Part shown: one piece after another, positions 44,200-53,136 of the stretch
Position numbering within the stretch: the stretch's first letter is position 1
Layout: each line of letters starts with the position of its first letter
Source of the DNA: Natrarchaeobius halalkaliphilus
Lineage (GTDB): Archaea > Halobacteriota > Halobacteria > Halobacteriales > Natrialbaceae
Assembly (NCBI RefSeq): GCF_003841485.1
Contig: NZ_REFY01000003.1
Coordinates: 372,001 to 436,000 of the forward strand
DNA: 64,000 nucleotides
Direction: 5' to 3'
Notes under the pieces: model-generated
Told to the model about the DNA's origin: nothing
Database searches by the model: none
Seen by the model: the letters and a program-made list of their open reading frames with translations, nothing else
Position numbers and translations under genes: made by a program

Positions 44200-44750
44200 T
44201 CTGGCCCGTATTCCTCTCCCTGTTCTGGGCGGGAATCGCCACAGCGTACGTCTCGGTCGTCCGTCGAGAGGTCGAGCTGCTGTTCGCCGGGCTCTCGTTT
44301 CTGTGCTGGCTCGGCGTCGCGTTCTCGTCGACGTCGATCCAGGTCGCGGTCGGAGAGTCGCTCGAAACCGTCGGCGAGCCGGGACTGACCGCGACCACTG
44401 GCCGAAGCCCGATCCAGGGAGTCGCCCGCCGGCCGCGAGGAAAACCCGAATCGCTCGGCTCGAAAGACAGCGAGTACGTCGATACGATCGTCGAGGCCGA
44501 CAAGATACACGAGCGGTGGGAGTCCTGGCTCGAGACGGACTTCAGCAAGGACTTCCCGCTGGCGAAGTATCCTGGCGGTCACGCCGAAGACGAGGAGCTA
44601 CTGGTGCTGAACCGGATGGACATGTTCCTGGATCGCCACTACGACCGGCGTACGGGCCGAGAAGATGGAACAGCGACGAAAATTCATCGCAGACCTGTAA
44701 CTGAACATGACACACAATTAGCGCGGAGAACGCGTCGACTCAGTCAGTGA
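44196..44750 (+). CDS. membrane protein with cytosolic domain, 3' frameshift suspected
   Basis: A 184-codon frame. Two N-terminal helices (MIWPVFLSLFWAGIATAYVS and LLFAGLSFLCWLGVAFSSTS) are followed by a charged soluble domain (VEADKIHERWESWLETDFSK, DEELLVLNRMDMFLDRHYDR). After RRTGR (about 44655) the annotated frame becomes unlike (TKIHRRPVTEHDTQ), while another frame reads AEKMEQRRKFIADL and stops at 44698-44700. A single indel near 44655-44662 is likely. It is coupled to the gene before it. Role unknown; possibly a structural or anchoring gene of a provirus remnant. Confidence 0.5.
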   Translation: MIWPVFLSLFWAGIATAYVSVVRREVELLFAGLSFLCWLGVAFSSTSIQVAVGESLETVGEPGLTATTGRSPIQGVARRPRGKPESLGSKDSEYVDTIVEADKIHERWESWLETDFSKDFPLAKYPGGHAEDEELLVLNRMDMFLDRHYDRRTGREDGTATKIHRRPVTEHDTQLARRTRRLSQ

Positions 44751-44812
44751 CAACGAAAACCCTGAGAGAACGGAATTCGTAGGGCAGCGGGCATGAAACC
44801 CTTTTTCGTTAA

Positions 44813-44884
44813 TGGACTCGCCGGGATTTGAACCCGGGGCCTCTCCCATGCCAAGGGAGTGATCTACCGCTGATCTACGAGCCC
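44813..44884 (-). tRNA. tRNA-Ala (anticodon GGC)
   Basis: A 72-nt cloverleaf on the minus strand. Acceptor GGGCTCG pairs with CGAGTCC (one G-T pair), followed by discriminator A. The anticodon stem CTCCC/GGGAG encloses loop TTGGCAT, anticodon GGC. The T-arm is CCGGG-TTCAAAT-CCCGG. No intron and no encoded CCA. Its 3' end borders the accessory island, and the last 11 nt recur at 39552. Confidence 0.95.
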
Positions 44885-45241
44885 GCGTTCGCAGTTGCTG
44901 GTTTCCCGGGAGAACAGATAAACCCCTCGAAACGCTCGAGACCCTGCAGATACTCGCATGCGAACGAGTAACTGGCGGGCTGGAACTGGTGAACGTGACT
45001 AGCGGTACGGACAGCCGGAGGCGTTCTATCGGTTCTCGAGGTGGCCACTGGTGTGGACGCTGGAGTGCGTCTAGAAACTCTTTAGTTGGTTCCGAAGAAA
45101 GCAGTGGTGGGAAGCGCACGGCCGCAAATCCGACTCGTCGTTCACTCTTTCGAACGGCTTGGGATTGCGGAAGTGCACCGACAGCCCGCTGTTGGGCCGT
45201 CGCACGTCTCGAGCGGTCAGTGCGGTTCCTATCCTCGAACA
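44885..45241. other. intergenic region between tRNA-Ala and rps15
   Basis: 357 bp. Reading frames through it lack coding character. It should hold the promoters of the tRNA (leftward) and of the rps15 operon (rightward), but no strong TATA stands out. No repeat seen. Confidence 0.4.
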
Positions 45242-45712
45242 ATGGCACGAATGCACACACGCCGTCGCGGCTCGTCCGGTTCGGACAAGCCAACGGCAGA
45301 CGAACCACCGGAGTGGAGCGACGTCGACCCCGAGAAGATCGAACAGCGGGTCGTCGAACTGGCAGGACAGGGTCACGATCCAAGCCAAATCGGGATCAAA
45401 CTGCGTGACGAAGGCGTGACCGGGGTTCCCGTCCCGGACGTCAAGCTGGCGACTGGAAAGAAAATCACGCGAATTCTCGAAGAGAACGATGCCGATCCAG
45501 CGGTTCCTGAAGATCTTCGAAACCTGATGGAGCGCGCGGTGGGTCTGCGCGACCACATCCGAGAGAATCCACAGGACTACCAGAACAAGCGCGCCCTGCA
45601 GAACACCGAGTCGAAGGTGCGCCGACTGGTCGAGTACTACCGTGGCGACGAACTCGATCCGGACTTTGCGTACTCCTACGACGTCGCAGCGGAGATCATC
45701 GACGAGAACTAA
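45242..45712 (+). CDS. rps15: 30S ribosomal protein S15 (uS15)
   Basis: A 156-residue archaeal S15 (eukaryotic S13 type) with the characteristic MARMHTRRRGSSGSDKP start, IGIKLRDEGVTGVPVPD-type core and ALQNTESKVRRLVEYYRG at the C-terminus. It binds 16S rRNA in the platform. ATG 45242. It heads a cluster with recJ-like, pcc1 and rps3ae genes, an order conserved in haloarchaea. Confidence 0.97.
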   Translation: MARMHTRRRGSSGSDKPTADEPPEWSDVDPEKIEQRVVELAGQGHDPSQIGIKLRDEGVTGVPVPDVKLATGKKITRILEENDADPAVPEDLRNLMERAVGLRDHIRENPQDYQNKRALQNTESKVRRLVEYYRGDELDPDFAYSYDVAAEIIDEN

Positions 45713-45721
45713 TCGACCGAT

Positions 45722-46978
45722 ATGTCCACAGAGGGCCGTCCCGCCGGCGCGACGTACGCCGTTTCGGATCTCGAGAGCGCGAGCTTCGTCAGGCTCGTAA
45801 CGAGAGCCGACGGCGACGCGCTCGCTGCGAGCGGTCTCGTGGCGAGGGCGCTCACAGCCCGCGGAACGCCGTTTCAGCTGACCGTCGGCCGGACGGTTGC
45901 GGAGCGAACCCGTCGGGTAGAGACGGCGACGGAACACGTGGCGGGGGCGCACGATCTAACAGTCGCCGTCGGCGCGGTTGATGCGGACGTCAGCCGGCTC
46001 GACGTCGACGATCGACCGGCCACGCTCGCCGCCGTCGACCTCGTTCGCGACCTCGAGGCGACGCCGGATCCGGATCCGATACTCGCGCTGGCTGGTCTCG
46101 TCGCTGCAGGCGTCGACCCCGGTGCGGGCGAAAGCGAGTGGATCCTCGAGACTGCACGCGATCGGGGGCTCGTCGAACGTCGGCCTGGTGTCGCGGTTCC
46201 GACCGCGGATCCCGTCGATGGGCTGGCACACTCGACGCGCCTTCGTGCGCCGTGGTCGGGGGATCGCGACGCGACGCACGAGGCGCTGAAGAGCGTCGGC
46301 GTCGAGACGCCGACTGAGCTCGACGCTGACGATCATCGAGCGATCGGGTCGCTCGCGGCACTCGACGTCGTCGGTGCGGACGAGACGTCTGATGTCGCCG
46401 CGAAGTCGATTCAACGCGTTCTACGACCCTACGCAACGCCGGACGCTCCGTTCGAGACGCTCGGTGGATACGCCGACGTTCTCGAGGCGACAGCCCGGAG
46501 CGAGCCGGGGACGGGCGCAGCGCTGGCGATGGGCCACGATGCTCGCGAGCCGACGTGTTCGGTCTGGCGTGAGTACGGCCGAACCGTCCACGCCGGGTTG
46601 GATCGTGCGTCGACGGGCCGGTACGACGGACTGTTCGTCGTCGATATCGACGACGGTCCGGTCGAAGCGGCCGCGCGAACCGTCGTGGCGTATCGCTCGC
46701 CCGAACCGGTCGTCCTCGCGGTCGGCAACGGCGAGGCCGCGATCGCGACTCGAGGCGGTGGTGCTGTTGGACCGACGGTCGAACGGATCGCTCGTGAACT
46801 CGAGGGTGCGTTCGATGGTTCGGCCGGGGGAGAACCCGGAGCGACGGCGGTCGACGACCGTCCCGACGAGGCCGGCGTCGAGTACGACGTGGGCCACCAC
46901 CGCGGGTATCTGCGGTACGACCCGTCCGTGGACGAGTCGACGATCATCGCAATCGTTCGGGAGGTGAGCCGGCAATGA
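45722..46978 (+). CDS. degenerate DHH/RecJ-like protein
   Basis: A 418-residue protein in the position where haloarchaea encode a RecJ-like DHH protein between rps15 and pcc1. The first motif is recognisable but altered: VTRADGDALAASGLVARAL, where DHH nucleases have H-x-D-x-D. No D-H-H motif is visible where expected (VAVGAVDADVSRLD), and no GGH segment is seen near the C-terminus. It probably lacks nuclease activity and may act as a structural partner, as RecJ-like proteins do with GINS. It overlaps pcc1 by 4 bp and follows rps15 by 9 bp. Confidence 0.8.
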   Translation: MSTEGRPAGATYAVSDLESASFVRLVTRADGDALAASGLVARALTARGTPFQLTVGRTVAERTRRVETATEHVAGAHDLTVAVGAVDADVSRLDVDDRPATLAAVDLVRDLEATPDPDPILALAGLVAAGVDPGAGESEWILETARDRGLVERRPGVAVPTADPVDGLAHSTRLRAPWSGDRDATHEALKSVGVETPTELDADDHRAIGSLAALDVVGADETSDVAAKSIQRVLRPYATPDAPFETLGGYADVLEATARSEPGTGAALAMGHDAREPTCSVWREYGRTVHAGLDRASTGRYDGLFVVDIDDGPVEAAARTVVAYRSPEPVVLAVGNGEAAIATRGGGAVGPTVERIARELEGAFDGSAGGEPGATAVDDRPDEAGVEYDVGHHRGYLRYDPSVDESTIIAIVREVSRQ

Positions 46979-47340
46979 GCCGTCGACCGACCGATCCGGC
47001 GACGAGCCGACGAGCGACGATCCGAACGAGAAACGACGATCCCGAACTCGTCGCACGGGCATTGCGTCCAGATAACACCGACGAGATGGAGACGGATGTC
47101 GAGCACAGTGGCGCCACCGGCCGTTCCGAAAGCGGTACCGAACGTGCTGGCAGGGTCGTCACACGGATCGAACGCGAGTCGACTGCCGGACTGCAGTCGA
47201 CGGTCGACGATTACGTAGTCAATCTCGCAGTCGCGATCGACGTCGCCCACGGTGGACGAGATGAACAGTGCGGAAAACCGACGGACGCGGGCGAAGTGTC
47301 CGATAACGAATCAGAATACGACACAATACACGATGAGTGA
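46975..47340 (+). CDS. pcc1: KEOPS complex Pcc1-like subunit
   Basis: A 121-residue protein. RRATIRTRNDDPELVARALRPDN and TRIERESTAGLQSTVDDYVVNL match the small dimeric Pcc1 fold, the KEOPS subunit that links Kae1 molecules in t6A tRNA modification. Length fits, with a charged tail. ATG overlaps the upstream stop (ATGA), and its own end overlaps the rps3ae start by 8 bp, a tightly packed operon. Confidence 0.85.
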   Translation: MSRRPTDPATSRRATIRTRNDDPELVARALRPDNTDEMETDVEHSGATGRSESGTERAGRVVTRIERESTAGLQSTVDDYVVNLAVAIDVAHGGRDEQCGKPTDAGEVSDNESEYDTIHDE

Positions 47341-47974
47341 ACGATCAGTTTCACGTGCGAAACAGGAGAAGCGGTGGTACACCGTCCTGGCACCGGAGCA
47401 GTTCGACCGCCAGGAACTCGGAGAGACACCCGCAGACGAACCCGAGAAAGTCTACGATCGAACGGTCGAGACGACGCTCGGTGAACTAACGAACAACGCG
47501 AGCGAGAACAACACGAAACTCACGTTCAAGGTGACCGACGTCGGCAGCGACTCGGCGTACACGGAGTTCAAAGAGCACTCGCTGACCCGCGACTACCTGC
47601 GTTCGCTGGTCCGACGCGGTGCCTCGAAGGTCGAGGCGTACGTCACCGTTCTCACGACCGATGACTACCGCGTCCAGATCCAGCCGGTCGCGTTCACGAC
47701 CAAAAAGGCCGACGCGAGTCAGGAAAAGGCGATCCGTGAAACGATGGTCGAGATGGTCGAGTCCGCCGCCGAAGAGCGAACGTTCGAGGAGCTGATCTCA
47801 AGCATCGTCGAGGGACGGCTCTCCTCGGCAATCTACGGCGAAGCCAAGACGATCTATCCCCTTCGACGCGTCGAGATACAGAAGTCGACGCTCGAGGCCC
47901 ACCCCGACGAGGTCGCAGAGGAAGAGGCGACCTCCGTCAACGTCGACGAAGAAGACGTCGCGACCGACGACTAA
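47333..47974 (+). CDS. rps3ae: 30S ribosomal protein S3Ae (eS1)
   Basis: A 213-residue archaeal S3Ae. MSERSVSRAKQEKRWYTVLA at the start and RRGASKVEAYVTVLTTDDYR then IYPLRRVEIQKSTLEAHP are family signatures. ATG 47333 lies inside the pcc1 end; the upstream in-frame ATG at 47252 adds residues unlike the family. Last gene of the rps15 cluster. Confidence 0.97.
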   Translation: MSERSVSRAKQEKRWYTVLAPEQFDRQELGETPADEPEKVYDRTVETTLGELTNNASENNTKLTFKVTDVGSDSAYTEFKEHSLTRDYLRSLVRRGASKVEAYVTVLTTDDYRVQIQPVAFTTKKADASQEKAIRETMVEMVESAAEERTFEELISSIVEGRLSSAIYGEAKTIYPLRRVEIQKSTLEAHPDEVAEEEATSVNVDEEDVATDD

Positions 47975-48000
47975 CGGACGAACGAACGCCGTTTTCGATT

Positions 48001-49377
48001 TTATCCGAGATCCACCGGATCGGTCTTCAGGAACTCCCGCAAGACGACCGTGGCGTAGGAACCTTTCGGCAAGGAAAACGAGAGGGAGAGCGGATCCCGT
48101 TCGAGATCGATTCCGGTACGAACGAGGATCGCACGGCGGGTTCCACTCGAGTGGAACTCGTCAGGAAGATCGAAATCTGCAGGATCGAGGTCGAGGTCAG
48201 CGAGGACGGCCCGTTCGATCTCACCCTGTTCGCCGTCAGCGAGGTCGGTGTCGGTGCCGACCAGGGGGGCAGTCACGAACGCTCGCCCGCGTTCGCAGTG
48301 GCGGGTCACTGCCTCGACTCGACGGTCGTCGACGCGCTGGCTGCGGTCCGTATCCGGCAACTCGAGGCCTTCGGGCGCGTCCGTGTCGGAAAAACAGACC
48401 ATGTCACCGGCGACGGGTCGTTCGAAGGGGAGACCGCGTTCGAGACGCTCGCTCACCATCAGGTTGAACGCGTACGACTGGGCGGCATGGACGAACAGCC
48501 GCTGGAGATTGGATGGGAGTCGCTCGAGGGCGGCACGGAACGTCTCCTCGTCGGGATCGCCGGCACACTCGGTGAGTTCGTGGAGCATCGAGCGTTCGTA
48601 TCGCAACCGGTTCGGAAACCGCTCGAGAGCTTCCTTCCAGTCACGGGTTTCCTCGACGAACGTCCGTGCGTCTTGCGTTCCGTCGGGTTCGGCGTCGGTC
48701 GGATTGCCGAGGTAGGCCATCACTGCACCCTCCCAGTCGCCTCTGACGATCTCGAGTCCGACTGCGTGTGTGACCGGGCGACGGCTGCCAAAGCGCTGCT
48801 GACCGAAGAAGTTGGGGACGCCGATCGGCGTCGAACCACCGGCGTCTCTCCCGTCACTGTCCGGGCCGCTTCCGCCGCCGAAGCCGCCGAAATCCCGAAG
48901 TTCGTCACCGATCTGGGAGGCGTTCTCCGGGTGGTCGGGACCGCTCACGACGATCTCGAAGCCGTTTCCCGCGAGATCTCCGAACTCGAGGCGTCGTCCC
49001 GCCCGCCCGAGAACCTCGAGATCCGCGCCGTCGACGGACGGAAGCGCCGACGGGTCCGTACCGTACACCGAAAACAGTTGCGTGGTCACGGCGTACTTGT
49101 CCTTCGTGCCGGCCCAGTTGACTCGCTCCCGGGAGATGCCGAGGGCATCGGAGAGTCGTGAGGCGAAGTCGTTCGTATCCCAGCCCCGAAGCGTTGCACG
49201 AAAGACGAGATGCGGGTATGCGTCGGTCGAGGCCCCGACCGGCTCTGTCGAGAACCGCTCGAGCTCGCGGACGCGAAAGTGGTCATCGTCGTCACGTAGG
49301 CGGCCACCGACTCCGTCGACGTCGCTGACGTAGTATTCCATGCCGACGGCCTGTTCCGTGAGATGGGCTGGGCGCAT
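48001..49377 (-). CDS. truD: tRNA pseudouridine(13) synthase TruD
   Basis: A 458-residue TruD-family enzyme. The catalytic Asp is in [14 protein letters not shown], the N-terminus has [11 protein letters not shown], and the TRUD insertion contains [16 protein letters not shown]. It isomerises U13 of tRNA. A short Gly-rich insertion ([19 protein letters not shown]) before the conserved NFFGQQRFG is lineage-specific. ATG 49377. It is convergent with rps3ae. Confidence 0.95.
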   Translation of the reverse strand: MRPAHLTEQAVGMEYYVSDVDGVGGRLRDDDDHFRVRELERFSTEPVGASTDAYPHLVFRATLRGWDTNDFASRLSDALGISRERVNWAGTKDKYAVTTQLFSVYGTDPSALPSVDGADLEVLGRAGRRLEFGDLAGNGFEIVVSGPDHPENASQIGDELRDFGGFGGGSGPDSDGRDAGGSTPIGVPNFFGQQRFGSRRPVTHAVGLEIVRGDWEGAVMAYLGNPTDAEPDGTQDARTFVEETRDWKEALERFPNRLRYERSMLHELTECAGDPDEETFRAALERLPSNLQRLFVHAAQSYAFNLMVSERLERGLPFERPVAGDMVCFSDTDAPEGLELPDTDRSQRVDDRRVEAVTRHCERGRAFVTAPLVGTDTDLADGEQGEIERAVLADLDLDPADFDLPDEFHSSGTRRAILVRTGIDLERDPLSLSFSLPKGSYATVVLREFLKTDPVDLG

Positions 49378-49506
49378 GCTGAGTACCGACAGTTCGGGTG
49401 CCGGGATTAAATCGGTTCGTTCTCGAGCCCACCGGACGATACGGTTATTAGCGTCGGTTGCCTCTCGGCGTCAAGAGATCGAGCATACCTGATTCTCTCC
49501 CCTGAC

Positions 49507-49728
49507 ATGGACTCAAATCACACCTCATCACCTCCAACCGACGCGACCGAACGATTCGAACGGGATCTGGAGGAGCTTATTACGACGGCCTTCGCACGCG
49601 GCGCTGCAGTCGAAGCGACGTGGATGGTTACGACCCCCGTGGCCGATGCTCCGGACTGGTCGATTACGATCGAAAAGGAGTACTCGAGAACCGAGTCCGG
49701 GTTCGAACCCCGATTTCTCGAGGAATAG
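49507..49728 (+). CDS. small haloarchaeal protein, unknown
   Basis: A 73-residue acidic protein: TERFERDLEELITTAFARGA, VEATWMVTTPVADAPDWSIT, then IEKEYSRTESGFEPRF. No membrane segment or known motif. The pattern of one amphipathic helix followed by two beta strands is common among small haloarchaeal proteins. ATG 49507. Confidence 0.65.
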   Translation: MDSNHTSSPPTDATERFERDLEELITTAFARGAAVEATWMVTTPVADAPDWSITIEKEYSRTESGFEPRFLEE

Positions 49729-49890
49729 TCACTCGGCACTGATCAGTCGAAATGACTCTTTGTTTTTCCTATACAAATGAAACAAAAAAGACTATATGCT
49801 CTTGCGGATACCAGTATCTGTACTCAGCTGAAGTCGCCATGCGAGACGTGCCGATCCCGGGGAGCCGTGTAGGTGAAGTACGGAGTCAGT

Positions 49891-50259
49891 ATGAAGCCCC
49901 AGACAGAAAATCCTAACGACGGTGAGACGCCCTCAGTCGCCTCGACGGATCTGTTCGTCGCGTTTTCGGCGGAACGACGTCAACACGCGCTCGCTTATCT
50001 GGCACAGAAACCAGCGGCGATTCCGCTAGGTGATCTCGCAGAGTATCTCACCCTTGTGGAAGGTGACCCCTCCTACGACCGATACGAACGCGTGCTAACC
50101 GATCTGTATCACAATCACGTACCCAAGCTGGTCGACGCCGGTATCGTCACCTACGAGCGAGAAACCGAGCTCGTGGCTCTCTCGGTCACTCGTCGGGTCC
50201 TCTCGCCGTATTTGCAGCTTGCAGAGTTGGAAACGGTATCGTCGGCTTCGAACGACTAG
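49891..50259 (+). CDS. DUF7344-type winged-helix protein
   Basis: A 122-residue protein with the haloarchaeal signature FVAFSAERRQHALAYLAQKP, then DLYHNHVPKLVDAGIVTYER, which I recognise as the DUF7344 HTH family. These are small DNA-binding proteins related to ArsR/HTH-10 types. ATG 49891 is taken; an in-frame GTG at 49873 is possible. The upstream region is AT-rich with ACTATATG near 49791. Targets unknown. Confidence 0.8.
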   Translation: MKPQTENPNDGETPSVASTDLFVAFSAERRQHALAYLAQKPAAIPLGDLAEYLTLVEGDPSYDRYERVLTDLYHNHVPKLVDAGIVTYERETELVALSVTRRVLSPYLQLAELETVSSASND

Positions 50260-50382
50260 CGGACCGCCGGAAGTCAGTCTTTCTCGAGCATTCGACGACG
50301 ATCTCTCACCGGAGTGTACGACCGTGAGGTGGTCGGGTCCGACCCGTCTCAGCATCAATCGTAATCCGAGTCGCTCGGCCGA

Positions 50383-50721
50383 TTAAAAGAGCGAAAGTTC
50401 GCCGGTAACCGCGTCGACGCGATCATCACCGGCCGGGCCGACTGCCAGCGCAGTGACGGTTCCGGGCTCGAGTTGCGTGTGACCGGCGTCGCGGACGAGC
50501 GCGTTCGGGATTCCCTCGCTATCAGCGATCGCGGAGAGTTCGTGGAGCTGACGTTCGCTGTCGCCTTTGAGAACGACCTTCTTCTGGCCGTTTCGTTTCC
50601 ACTGATCGCGAAGCTGGCTGTCGGCCTTCTCGGAGGCCGACAGTGAGGCGTGGGCGACCTGTGCCGCGAGCTTTCCCTGGCCCATCCCGATGTCCGTGCG
50701 GGCGACGATGGCCTGTTTCAT
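50383..50721 (-). CDS. pth2: peptidyl-tRNA hydrolase (archaeal Pth2)
   Basis: A 112-residue Pth2. [26 protein letters not shown], and [20 protein letters not shown] carry the conserved Lys, His and Thr/Asp positions of the family. It frees tRNA from peptidyl-tRNA. Full length. It diverges from dcd. Confidence 0.96.
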   Translation of the reverse strand: MKQAIVARTDIGMGQGKLAAQVAHASLSASEKADSQLRDQWKRNGQKKVVLKGDSERQLHELSAIADSEGIPNALVRDAGHTQLEPGTVTALAVGPAGDDRVDAVTGELSLF

Positions 50722-50888
50722 AGAACGGACGACGCGACGCCGGGCTATAATCCCGGTGATCCGACGTTCGCTCTCGGTGACTCGGTTTCACGTCTCGACG
50801 ACACGGCCTCGCGTTCGGGACGGCGTCGCGAGTCCGCGGCCGGAACGTTTCGGTAGGTTTTACGAACGCTGGTGCGACTGCTACCGTA

Positions 50889-51491
50889 ATGATCCTCTCC
50901 GACGCGGACATCCTGGACCGTCTCGATAACGGCGATCTCGTCGTCGACCCCCTCGACGACCTCGAGTTGCAGATTCAGCCCGCGAGCGTCGACTTGCGAC
51001 TGGGACGGGAGTTTCTCGAGTTTCAGCGCACGAACATTCCCTGTATCCATCCGAACTCCGAACGGGAAGTGGACGAGTACGTCACCGAGACGGTCGTCGA
51101 GAACGGGGACGATTTTATACTCCATCCCGGGGATTTCGTTCTGGGGACGACCCACGAGCGCGTCGAGATTCCGGCGGATTTGATCGCACACGTAGAGGGA
51201 CGGTCGTCGCTGGGACGGCTCGCCGTCGTCGTCCACGCGACGGCCGGTCTCTGCGATCCGGGCTATCGTGGCCAGATCACGCTCGAGCTTTCGAACCTCG
51301 GCTCAGCGCCCGTCGCGCTCACTCCCGGCATGCGAATCTCGCAGCTCACGTTTACGGAGCTCAGGACGCCTGCCGAGCGACCCTACGGGAGCGACCGCGG
51401 CTCGAAGTATCAGGATCAGGACGGCCCGCAGGCCTCGCGCATCCAGAGCGACGACGAATTCGGCGGCGACCAACTCGAGCGGGACGAGTGA
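50889..51491 (+). CDS. dcd: dCTP deaminase
   Basis: A 200-residue Dcd. [37 protein letters not shown] (with the catalytic Glu region further on) and [20 protein letters not shown] are hallmarks. It deaminates dCTP to dUTP for thymidylate synthesis. ATG 50889. Convergent with tiaS. Confidence 0.96.
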   Translation: MILSDADILDRLDNGDLVVDPLDDLELQIQPASVDLRLGREFLEFQRTNIPCIHPNSEREVDEYVTETVVENGDDFILHPGDFVLGTTHERVEIPADLIAHVEGRSSLGRLAVVVHATAGLCDPGYRGQITLELSNLGSAPVALTPGMRISQLTFTELRTPAERPYGSDRGSKYQDQDGPQASRIQSDDEFGGDQLERDE

Positions 51492-51516
51492 CGAAGCGGC
51501 GGCCTCTCGCGTTCTA

Positions 51517-52887
51517 TCAGCGCTCCGGATGAACCGGTGCGTCGAAGCCGCCTCGAACGAGCGGCTTTGCGATGTGTCGGCGCGCACACGGTGGAACCTC
51601 GTACCATCCGTTCTCGAGGTCGCGCTCGACACCGATCACCGACTTCTTCGACGCGGTCGTCCCGCAGTCTCGACAGCGATACCCCTGTCCGCGGCCGGCG
51701 CTCTCCATCGTTCGCTCGCAGTCGGGACAGACCGGTGTCACGCTCGCGGTCGTCACGAGGCCGCGAACGGCGACCTTCTCGAGTTTGAGCGTTCCGCGCG
51801 ACACCTCGCCGCAAGCGGTGATCCGGTCGCCGGTCCTGAGCGCGCGGATCCGATCACGAAATCGCTTGGTCGGCTCGAAGGCGGCACACTCGAGGATCGG
51901 GCCGTCGACCCCTGCGGTTGAGTTCGCGGAACGGTCGGCGTCGTTGCGTGGCTCGACGAGGTCGAAGAAGACGTGTCCGCCGCGGCGGGTCTCGGGGTCG
52001 CTCGCGACCCGTCCCTCGAGTCGGTAGGCGTGGCCGTCGCGAACGTCGGCTATCGCGCCGTCCTGGAGGTGTGCGTCCGTTCCCTGATTGGTGACGAACA
52101 GCTGACTCGAGGCGACGGGTTCGCCGTCGATTCGTCGCGCGACCTTTCGAACGGTTTCCGGATCGTCGCCGCGGATTCCGTACAGGATCGGTCCCGGCGT
52201 GTGTGGAACGCAGACGGGTTCGTTCTCGCCGCGGTCGACCGTATCCCACGCCGCGGGATAGCCCGCCTCGGCCGCGTCGAAGACGCTTCCGACGTCGACG
52301 TTTCGGGGAGTCCCCCAACGGTTCTGATTCCGGTAGCTAATGTGCTCGTAGGTCCACTCGGAACGCCCGCGCCAGCTTCCGATCGCGGCCAGTGCGCCGA
52401 TGCGACCGCGACCGTCGCCGGACGACCAGGACCGATAGCCGTGGCGCTCGATCAGCGAGACGGCGTCGTCGATCTCGAGGTGTTCGCGAACGGCCCGTCG
52501 GGCGAACCGGACCACGTCCTCGGGGATCGACCCTGATCCCGTCGGTTCGTGGCTGGCGAACTCGAGGGGACAGTCGGCCACGACTAGTCCCGGATTCGTC
52601 CGCTCGTCGCCGGTCACGGCGAGCGATTCGAGTCGCTCACGTGCGACAGCGAACGCACGGTCGGGATCACAGTCGGTGTGAATCGCGAGGGCCGCGTTCC
52701 CTCGCGTCTTGTATTCGACTGCAGGGTTGAGTCTCACGAGACACAATCGCGGCTCATCCCCCCTCTCGTTCGGCTGGTCGGTCGTCGAGGGCTCCCGTTT
52801 CAGTCGCGCAGCGACGCTCGCAGCGACGTAGGTCGTACACATCCCGTGCTCTCGAGAGTCCGTATCGTCGAGGCCGACGACGGTCAT
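51517..52887 (-). CDS. tiaS: tRNA(Ile2) 2-agmatinylcytidine synthetase
   Basis: A 456-residue TiaS. N-terminal GLDDTDSREHGMCTTYVAAS is the ATP/Mg motif. The TCKD kinase-like and FLD-like regions follow, then an OB fold (GDRITACGEVSRGTLKLEKV) and a zinc ribbon CPDCERTMESAGRGQGYRCR with CGT. It modifies C34 of tRNA(Ile2) with agmatine so it reads AUA. ATG 52887. Confidence 0.95.
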   Translation of the reverse strand: MTVVGLDDTDSREHGMCTTYVAASVAARLKREPSTTDQPNERGDEPRLCLVRLNPAVEYKTRGNAALAIHTDCDPDRAFAVARERLESLAVTGDERTNPGLVVADCPLEFASHEPTGSGSIPEDVVRFARRAVREHLEIDDAVSLIERHGYRSWSSGDGRGRIGALAAIGSWRGRSEWTYEHISYRNQNRWGTPRNVDVGSVFDAAEAGYPAAWDTVDRGENEPVCVPHTPGPILYGIRGDDPETVRKVARRIDGEPVASSQLFVTNQGTDAHLQDGAIADVRDGHAYRLEGRVASDPETRRGGHVFFDLVEPRNDADRSANSTAGVDGPILECAAFEPTKRFRDRIRALRTGDRITACGEVSRGTLKLEKVAVRGLVTTASVTPVCPDCERTMESAGRGQGYRCRDCGTTASKKSVIGVERDLENGWYEVPPCARRHIAKPLVRGGFDAPVHPER

Positions 52888-53103
52888 CGTCGACTCTTAT
52901 CGGTGGATCGAGTAACCCCTTTCGAACGATCGTGCGGACCGTTCTAGCAACTACGCTGATACGCTTTGCTGACTGAATCGACATCCGTCTGGCAACTGTA
53001 TCGAGACGGTTCCGATGGCACCGATCGGTGAAAAACACCTATTTAACGATATCTCCCGAGGACCCCCGTAATTGCGACACAGCTCCCGGACATACCTGGG
53101 AAA

Positions 53104-53114
53104 TGCTTTTATAT
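53104..53114 (+). promoter_or_regulatory. TATA element of the COG1395 regulator
   Basis: TGCTTTTATAT centred near 53110, 27 bp before ATG 53137. It overlaps the alternative ATG at 53113, which is therefore unlikely to be transcribed. Confidence 0.6.
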
Positions 53115-53136
53115 GAGTAGTAGCTTACATCCGTCT

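Noticed and set aside
52957-53000. TGATACGCTTTGCTG resembles the outer arm of the 86-bp palindromes
   Set aside because: No matching inverted arm 86 bp away and no inner stem; the similarity is limited to one half-arm.
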